Positions 59,863-64,000 of a stretch of DNA of 64,000 nucleotides are shown in pieces. This DNA comes from Flavobacterium fragile (GTDB lineage: Bacteria; Bacteroidota; Bacteroidia; Flavobacteriales; Flavobacteriaceae), in contig NZ_JAMLJN010000001.1 in assembly GCF_023634865.1 (NCBI RefSeq), positions 1 through 64,000 on the forward strand, read 5' to 3'. The position numbers and the translations under genes are program-made. The notes beneath the pieces are model-generated. The model did not search any database and was not told where the DNA came from. It was given only the letters and a program-made list of their open reading frames with translations. Within the stretch, counting starts at the first letter, position 1; the number at the start of each line of letters is the position of its first letter.

Positions 59863-59887
59863 TCTCGACTTCGCTCGATTTGACAAA
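59863..59887. repeat. TCTCGACTTCGCTCGA repeat, copy 2 (intergenic)
   Basis: 25 bases with one mismatch to 56015-56039, in the 257-base gap between the GT2 and TonB-CTD-like genes. Confidence 0.7.
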
Positions 59888-60013
59888 ATAGTACAATAGT
59901 TACTAATTGTTTTAACGTATAAGTCATGTAATTCTTTTGAAGTGGACAGCTTTTTCAAATTAAGTTCCGATAAGATTTTAAAAATTATTGAAATTTCTTA
60001 AATCTGTGTTCCT

Positions 60014-60050
60014 AACTTGAAATTGAACTTGAAATTGATTTTGCCCTTGC
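60014..60050. repeat. TTGAA-type degenerate repeat, copy 3
   Basis: AACTTGAAATTG units then TTGCCCTTG, ending exactly at the stop codon of the minus-strand lipoprotein gene at 60051. Compare 10851-10887. Confidence 0.55.
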
Positions 60051-60533
60051 TTACTTCTCCATTTTGATAATCACGGGAAGCACAAATTGTGTTTTTACTT
60101 TCACGCCTCTTTTAATGGCTGGTTCTACTTTTGGAAAATCGGATAATCTGGAGGTTAAAATACTATCGATTTTTGTTTTATCTGCTAAGGCGATGCTGTC
60201 GTTGGGATATAGAGTTTCAAATTGCAAACTCGAATCGGGATTTACAGTAATTTTTACGTTGATAGTGTCGATTTCTGGATATTCAACACGTAACGTATCA
60301 ATTCCTATTCGTTCTTGAATGGTTTGTGCTATATAATCGAAGAAACATTGTTTTTTTATTTCCGCATCTTTTATCGTATCACATTGCAAAACCGACGGAA
60401 ATTCATCCACTTCACTCCAATTGATTTTTTTCAATTCTTGTTCCAATAGTTCTCTCTCATCAGGCACTTGTTTATCGAAGTACTGACAAGAAACCATTGA
60501 AAATAAAAGAAGTAAAACAGAAAATAATTTCAT
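60051..60533 (-). CDS. Lipoprotein with TonB-C-terminal-like domain
   Basis: A 160-residue lipoprotein with signal MKLFSVLLLLFSMVSC and Cys16. The C-terminal part PKVEPAIKRGVKVKTQFVLPVIIKME resembles the beta-strand core of TonB C-terminal domains (P..PA..RG..V...F.LPV). A segment with CDTIKDAEIKKQCFFDYIAQTIQERIG precedes it, where two cysteines could pair. It lacks a transmembrane anchor and proline-rich spacer, so it is not a classical TonB. Role unknown. Confidence 0.7.
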   Translation of the reverse strand: MKLFSVLLLLFSMVSCQYFDKQVPDERELLEQELKKINWSEVDEFPSVLQCDTIKDAEIKKQCFFDYIAQTIQERIGIDTLRVEYPEIDTINVKITVNPDSSLQFETLYPNDSIALADKTKIDSILTSRLSDFPKVEPAIKRGVKVKTQFVLPVIIKMEK

Positions 60534-60562
60534 TAGTTGATTTTTAATGTATCGTATGAAAA

Positions 60563-60570
60563 CAAAGTTA
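60563..60570 (-). promoter_or_regulatory. -7 box TAACTTTG (minus), back-to-back with the next
   Basis: The plus strand reads CAAAGTTA. It serves the TonB-CTD-like lipoprotein, 29 bases upstream of its start, and abuts the plus-strand -7 box. Confidence 0.55.
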
Positions 60571-60578
60571 TAAATTTG
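60571..60578 (+). promoter_or_regulatory. -7 box TAAATTTG (plus), back-to-back with the previous
   Basis: Perfect TAnnTTTG, 21 bases before the DUF456 start and immediately next to a divergent -7 box. Confidence 0.55.
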
Positions 60579-60599
60579 TTAGACAATAACTAAAATCTT

Positions 60600-61100
60600 A
60601 TGGAATACTTTTTATTGATTCTGGGTTTCATTTTAATGATAATTGGCATTTTAGGAAGTTTACTACCTGCTTTACCAGGACCGCCAATAAGTTGGGTTGG
60701 GGTTTTACTGCTTTATTTTTGTCAAGGAATCGAAACCAATTATTGGTTACTAGGAATTACTTTAGTAATTGCTATTGTGATTGGGATTTTAGATTATGTG
60801 ATTCCAGCACAAGGCACGAAATACTTTGGCGGTAGTAAATACGGAATATGGGGAACGAATATCGGTTTAGTAATCGGCTTGTTTTTTCCTCCTTTTGGGT
60901 TTTTGATTGGGCCTTTTTTAGGAGCTTTGATAGGCGAACTCATTTACAATTCAAACGAAGGAAAACGCGCTTTTAAAGCTGCTACTGGTTCGTTCTTAGG
61001 TTTCTTGGCGGGAACGTTTATAAAGTTTCTAGTGAGTTTACTTTTCTTAGGATTGTTTTTAGTTGTTGTTTGGCAGAATAAATCAATATGGTTGAAATAA
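60600..61100 (+). CDS. DUF456 membrane protein
   Basis: A 166-residue protein with four hydrophobic segments. ILGSLLPALPGPPISWVGVLLLYF and YFGGSKYGIWGTNIGLVIGLFFPPFGFLIGPFLGALIGEL are the DUF456 signature; the GxxxG-rich helices suggest a Gly-zipper-like membrane protein. Function unknown. A terminator follows directly. Confidence 0.88.
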   Translation: MEYFLLILGFILMIIGILGSLLPALPGPPISWVGVLLLYFCQGIETNYWLLGITLVIAIVIGILDYVIPAQGTKYFGGSKYGIWGTNIGLVIGLFFPPFGFLIGPFLGALIGELIYNSNEGKRAFKAATGSFLGFLAGTFIKFLVSLLFLGLFLVVVWQNKSIWLK

Positions 61101-61133
61101 AAATTCCTGAAGTAATTCAGGAATTTTTTTCTT
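61101..61133. terminator. Bidirectional terminator
   Basis: Perfect 11-bp stem AAATTCCTGAA / TTCAGGAATTT with GTAA loop, between convergent genes, next to both stops. Confidence 0.88.
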
Positions 61134-62400
61134 ATATTTTTTCTTTTGGTCTAATAATGATACGAAGTGATTGATCTTTTGTAAAATAGGCGATAGCCCA
61201 ATTGTATAAAGTTTGTAAACGATTTCTGTAATTAACTAACGACATAATGTGAACAAACAACCACATAATCCATGCAAAAAATCCGTTAAAATGAGTGTTT
61301 CCTGGAATATCAGCAACAGCTTTAGCTCTACCGATAATTGCCATTGAGCCCTTATCTTTGTATTTGAAAGATTGTAAAGGTTTATTTAAGGATATATTTT
61401 TAAAGTTCTGTGCTAAGTTTTTTCCTTGTTGAATTGCTACCTGTGCTACCTGTGGGTGACCTTGCATGAATTTTTCATCAACATTTTCCATGATACAGGT
61501 ATCTCCAATAGCATAGATATTTTCGGTGTCTTTAATTTTGTTAAATTCATCTACAATAAGTCTTTTTGCTCTGCCGTAAGATGTTGCTGGAATACCATCA
61601 AATGTAATAGCAGAAACTCCAGCTGCCCAAATTAAATTTTTAGTTTTAATATAACTTCCGTCTTTAAAAGTTACAACTTCACCATCATAATCTACTACAT
61701 GAGTGTTTAATTTAATTTGAACACCTAATTTTTTTAATGATTCTAACGTATATTTTTGTGATTTTTCACTCATTGGAGAAAGAAGACTATTCCCTCCGTC
61801 AATTAAGTAAATCTGCGTTTTTCTTACGTCATTCAATTCTGGATATTCTTTTCTGATGATGGTTTTGCTCATTTCTGCAAACATTCCAGAAACTTCAACT
61901 CCCGTAGGACCACCACCAACAACTACCATTGTAAGTAATCGCTTTTTTTCCGCTTTATTTTTAGTGATGGTGGCTTTTTCGATACGTTGTAATAAGATAT
62001 TACGCATGTTAAGTGCGTCATCTAATGTTTTCATGGGAATGGCGTGTTTTTTTACATTTTCCATCCCAAAAAAATTGCTTTGTGTGCCAGTTGCAAAAAC
62101 TAAGTAGTCATAACTAAGTTCGCCATTATTTAGTTTCAGTTTGTTTTCTGAGGAAATGACTTCTACAAATTCTCCAAGCCAAAAACGAATGTTTTTATTT
62201 TCTTTTAATAATTTTCTAAACGGATAACTAATAGAGGAGGGTTCTAGAAAACCTGTAGCAACTTGATATATCAAAGGAGGGAAAAAATGATAGTTGTTTT
62301 TGTCAACTAACGTTATTTTGAAGTTTTTATTTTTCGACAATGAGTTTGCCAAATTTATACCAGCAAAACCACCTCCAATAATAACAATATGCTTCTTCAT
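61132..62400 (-). CDS. ndh: Type II NADH dehydrogenase (NDH-2)
   Basis: A 422-residue membrane-associated flavoprotein that passes electrons from NADH to quinone without pumping protons. The FAD motif is IVIIGGGFAGINLANSL (residues 5-21). The NADH motif is MVVVGGGPTGVEVSGMFAEM. YAIGDTC and GHPQVAQVAIQQGKNLAQN are typical of NDH-2. The C-terminal hydrophobic/aromatic region FFAWIMWLFVHIMSLVNYRNR anchors it to the membrane. It is preceded by its own -7 box. Confidence 0.92.
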   Translation of the reverse strand: MKKHIVIIGGGFAGINLANSLSKNKNFKITLVDKNNYHFFPPLIYQVATGFLEPSSISYPFRKLLKENKNIRFWLGEFVEVISSENKLKLNNGELSYDYLVFATGTQSNFFGMENVKKHAIPMKTLDDALNMRNILLQRIEKATITKNKAEKKRLLTMVVVGGGPTGVEVSGMFAEMSKTIIRKEYPELNDVRKTQIYLIDGGNSLLSPMSEKSQKYTLESLKKLGVQIKLNTHVVDYDGEVVTFKDGSYIKTKNLIWAAGVSAITFDGIPATSYGRAKRLIVDEFNKIKDTENIYAIGDTCIMENVDEKFMQGHPQVAQVAIQQGKNLAQNFKNISLNKPLQSFKYKDKGSMAIIGRAKAVADIPGNTHFNGFFAWIMWLFVHIMSLVNYRNRLQTLYNWAIAYFTKDQSLRIIIRPKEKI

Positions 62401-62422
62401 TTTAGATTGCTTTAAACACTAA

Positions 62423-62430
62423 CAAAGGTA
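62423..62430 (-). promoter_or_regulatory. -7 box TACCTTTG (minus) for ndh
   Basis: The plus strand reads CAAAGGTA, 22 bases upstream of the ndh start. Confidence 0.5.
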
Positions 62431-62493
62431 TTTTTAATTGTACAGAATTGCTATACAATTAACATAATCTAAACAAAATTTGATGCCTCATAA

Positions 62494-62575
62494 AATCAAA
62501 AAAGCCCTGCATCAAATGCAAAGCTTTTCATTGGTCTAACTACTAAACCTTTTGGTACTTTCGTACCTAAACAAC
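62494..62575 (-). ncRNA. Candidate small structured RNA
   Basis: On the minus strand three hairpins follow each other: GGTAC-GAAA-GTACC (62567-62554, GNRA tetraloop), GGTTT/AGACC (62549-62533), and a terminator-like AAAGC-TGCAT hairpin (62527-62501) followed by six T. There is no coding potential beyond an 11-codon frame. It lies between the tRNA-Asp fragment's terminator and ndh. Alternatively it is just read-through leader. Confidence 0.35.
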
Positions 62576-62597
62576 ACAACTATTTTAAATATTGTAA

Positions 62598-62636
62598 GAG
62601 GGCAAAAAAGCCTTTCTTATTACGAAAGGCTTCCTC
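62598..62636 (-). terminator. Native tRNA-Asp terminator
   Basis: GCCTTTC (62610-62616) pairs with GAAAGGC (62624-62630), followed on the minus strand by six T. It comes 12 bases after the CCA of the tRNA 3' fragment on that strand. Confidence 0.8.
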
Positions 62637-62641
62637 TAAAC

Positions 62642-62664
62642 TGGCGGTCTGGACGGGACTCGAA
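62642..62664 (-). other. tRNA-Asp 3'-end fragment: probable attachment site (att)
   Basis: On the minus strand the 23 bases run from TTCGAGTCCCG through TCCAGACCGCCA: T-loop, 3' T-stem, acceptor strand CCAGACC, discriminator G and CCA. Acceptor CCAGACC with G73 fits bacteroidotal tRNA-Asp. No D-arm, anticodon arm or 5' acceptor GGTCTGG lies upstream; similarity stops abruptly after TTCGA. This is the pattern left when an element integrates into a tRNA 3' end and displaces it. Confidence 0.78.
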
Positions 62665-62747
62665 GAAACTCAATTTAGCATAACAAAATTAATCCTTCAC
62701 AGAGTTAGCAATTTAATTGCTCCCTTTTTAGAGTTTTAAAACAAAAA

Positions 62748-62779
62748 AGAATCCTAACTTTTAACGGTTAGGATTTCTT
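62748..62779. terminator. Terminator-like hairpin
   Basis: AATCCTAAC (62750-62758) / GTTAGGATT (62767-62775) flanked by A- and T-rich runs. Confidence 0.65.
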
Positions 62780-62795
62780 GTTTTTACTATTAAAA

Positions 62796-62837
62796 AAACG
62801 GCATTTCTGAATCATACATCAATGCCGTTTATTTTTT
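62796..62837. terminator. Terminator-like hairpin
   Basis: AAACGGCAT (62796-62804) / ATGCCGTTT (62822-62830) then a T-run. Confidence 0.65.
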
Positions 62838-63049
62838 TGCGAACTAGTTAACTAATCCTATTTTAATTTAGGTTTATAATAGTATTAATGCTTAATCTGA
62901 TTCATCACTACTATACAGCTCATCTTTTTTACAATTATTTTTAATTTTGTTTGATTATCAATTTGTTAAACATCAAAAAAGTGCTCATCACTAAATCTGA
63001 TACATTACCAATAAATTATGAATTTTTATTTGGAATAATCATAGTAATC

Positions 63050-63057
63050 GGGGGGGG
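63050..63057. repeat. G8 homopolymer
   Basis: Eight consecutive G in very AT-rich DNA, 15 bases beyond the stop of the gene at 63072 (minus strand). Confidence 0.7.
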
Positions 63058-63071
63058 AAACATTACCTTAA

Positions 63072-63695
63072 TTAAAAGACAATAAATTCATCAAAACAAG
63101 ATTTTAAACATGGATATTCCTTATAATCTATTAATCTCTCAGATTTCAAACCTTTATACATGCATAACAAGTCAATATCTTTAATGTGATGTTTCTTTAT
63201 AATAGACTTGAAACTTATTTTTTTATAATTTTTATAGTAATATTCCTGTATGTTAAATAATAAACTTATTAAATCATTTCCGTTAAAACCAGCTATTCTA
63301 TATGAAGTCCCTTTTTCAATATCAAAAACTAAAACTAATTTGCCATCGCATTGGTTGTTATAAAAAAAACTATTTACATCAAAATTATATGGTGTTAAAT
63401 CTTGATTTGTATTAATAACATTTTCATTATTTAATAACAAACATTTAACTATATATTTATTTGGCAAATTATTACTTAAATCAGTTATTTTTAATTTAAT
63501 ATTATCTTTAAATAAATTAAAAACTGAATCATTTTTTATAGAAACTGTATTCATACTTCCTTCTGTAAGAATATACTCCGACGTTTTTTCAATGTATATC
63601 CATTTTTTAAAAATATGCTCATAATCAATATTTTTTTCATTTTGAGAAAAGGCAATAAAAGATAATAATAAAAATAAGGTTTTAATATTTACCAT
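63072..63695 (-). CDS. Secreted protein of unknown function in the putative island
   Basis: A 207-residue protein with signal peptide MVNIKTLFLLLSFIAFSQ. No domain is recognised. The mature part is Asn/Lys/Ile/Tyr-rich with four cysteines clustered at YNNQCDGK, DLLCMYKG, YPCLKSC. Its start overlaps the end of the metalloprotease-like gene by 14 bases, so the two are translated from one message. Codon use looks more AT-biased than in the core genes, judged by eye. Confidence 0.65.
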   Translation of the reverse strand: MVNIKTLFLLLSFIAFSQNEKNIDYEHIFKKWIYIEKTSEYILTEGSMNTVSIKNDSVFNLFKDNIKLKITDLSNNLPNKYIVKCLLLNNENVINTNQDLTPYNFDVNSFFYNNQCDGKLVLVFDIEKGTSYRIAGFNGNDLISLLFNIQEYYYKNYKKISFKSIIKKHHIKDIDLLCMYKGLKSERLIDYKEYPCLKSCFDEFIVF

Positions 63696-64000
63696 AATTA
63701 TAAAAATTTGTTTGAGGAATAGGGTAATATTTTTTTAAATTGTTGTAAGCTTCTTGCCAATCCATTGCTGATTTTGATTGGGTATGATTTCTATTAACTG
63801 GTTCTTGACAATCATGTAAAACTTTACAAGCATCAACATATTTTTGTTTAAATAAAGCTAAACCAAATATGTGTCCGATCTCATGGCTTAATACATCAGA
63901 AGGCCTTACATAAGGTTCAATAGTAATTTTAACTATATTATTTATTAACATACCATCTTTAAAAAAAAATTTATTTTGTGCTTTTTCTACTCCATTATCG
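63682..64000 (-). CDS. Zinc metalloprotease-like protein, N-terminus outside the window
   Basis: The frame is open from the window edge (DNGVEKAQNKFFFKDGMLINN) to the stop at 63682. The visible 106 residues include SHEIGHIFGLALF, an HExxH zinc site followed by GL as in metzincin-like or phage/secreted proteases. A later AMDWQEAYNNL is the last recognisable conserved-looking stretch. The internal ATG at 63951 is not necessarily the start, because the frame continues upstream. The third zinc ligand cannot be assigned with certainty. It is coupled to the secreted protein gene downstream. Confidence 0.7.
   Translation of the reverse strand, partial: DNGVEKAQNKFFFKDGMLINNIVKITIEPYVRPSDVLSHEIGHIFGLALFKQKYVDACKVLHDCQEPVNRNHTQSKSAMDWQEAYNNLKKYYPIPQTNFYNYGKY

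Larger units (their letters stand above)
62665..63071. other. Gene-free start of the putative integrated element
   Basis: 407 bases without a credible gene. It holds a short palindrome AGCAATTTAATTGCT (62707-62721), two terminator-like hairpins, partly similar TCATCACTA words (62902 and 62986) and a G8 run. No integrase or tRNA sequence was found here. Confidence 0.5.

Noticed and set aside
62490..62540. 11-codon frame MKSFAFDAGLF on the minus strand
   Set aside because: Its codons are the terminator hairpin itself; judged accidental.
62642..62664. A functional tRNA-Asp gene
   Set aside because: Only the 3' 23 bases are present; no anticodon, D-arm or 5' acceptor strand.

Overview
The window is a chromosomal segment from a member of the Flavobacteriaceae (Bacteroidota), most likely Flavobacterium or a close relative. 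The DNA is visibly AT-rich. Many genes are preceded by the Bacteroidota -7 box TAnnTTTG instead of a sigma70 -10 box. Starts lack an obvious Shine-Dalgarno sequence. The protein families are lineage-typical: type IX secretion C-terminal domains, TonB receptors, DUF4271, DUF4296, DUF4301, a DnaE with a fused proofreading exonuclease, and S16 with an acidic tail. Most of the window is ordinary core genome.

Layout. 1-5.3 kb: the tail of an IS110-type transposase, an SPFH-like membrane protein, a YugP-type protease, a saccharopine dehydrogenase-like enzyme, a DUF423 protein and PEP carboxykinase. 5.3-13.2 kb: HemD with DUF4271, a GT2/dihydroorotase/DUF4296 operon, an epimerase, TyrS and a LuxE-like protein. 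13.4-21.9 kb: a cell-surface locus holding two T9SS cargo proteins (one little more than a sorting domain), a beta-helix lipoprotein and a TonB receptor, divergent from a PhoB/PhoR-like two-component system. 21.9-28.4 kb: a MurG-like glycosyltransferase with a phosphoesterase, TrmB, a LysE exporter, an alkyltransferase-like protein lacking its cysteine, and a YceI-porin-YceI cluster. 28.6-31.5 kb: an Fe-S/electron-transfer cluster (Mrp, NifU-type Nfu, ferredoxin-NADP reductase, 2Fe-2S ferredoxin). 31.5-36.5 kb: DUF3050, a glutaryl-CoA dehydrogenase-like enzyme, TrmN6, RimM, S16 and a lipoprotein. 36.6-45.6 kb: DnaE, thioredoxin, a histidine kinase, a transglutaminase, HIT, GreA and a Rieske-like lipoprotein without histidine ligands.

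45.6-52.0 kb is a thiamine-linked region. A TPP riboswitch precedes a TonB receptor, with ArfB, DUF4301, a PnuC-family transporter, a (geranylgeranyl/heptaprenyl)glyceryl phosphate synthase and a phosphopantetheinyl transferase upstream on the same strand. 52.1-62.4 kb carries AhcY, a PH-domain protein, an MmcQ/YjbR protein, a cyclase-family hydrolase, HemW, RuvC, a UPF0104 membrane protein, GT2, a TonB-CTD-like lipoprotein, DUF456 and type II NADH dehydrogenase.

The right end differs. At 62642-62664 lies a 23-nt copy of a tRNA-Asp 3' end, still followed on its own strand by a terminator but with no tRNA body. This is what a displaced attachment site looks like, so the DNA to the right is probably an integrated element that continues beyond the window. 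It begins with a gene-poor stretch and then a secreted protein of unknown function and a HEIGH-motif metalloprotease fragment.

Several families of short degenerate repeats recur in the window. Most copies sit at gene ends, but at least four lie in frame inside conserved genes: the TonB receptor signal peptide, the PPTase, the GT2 and HemW. This repeat behaviour and the tRNA-Asp att remnant are the least expected observations.
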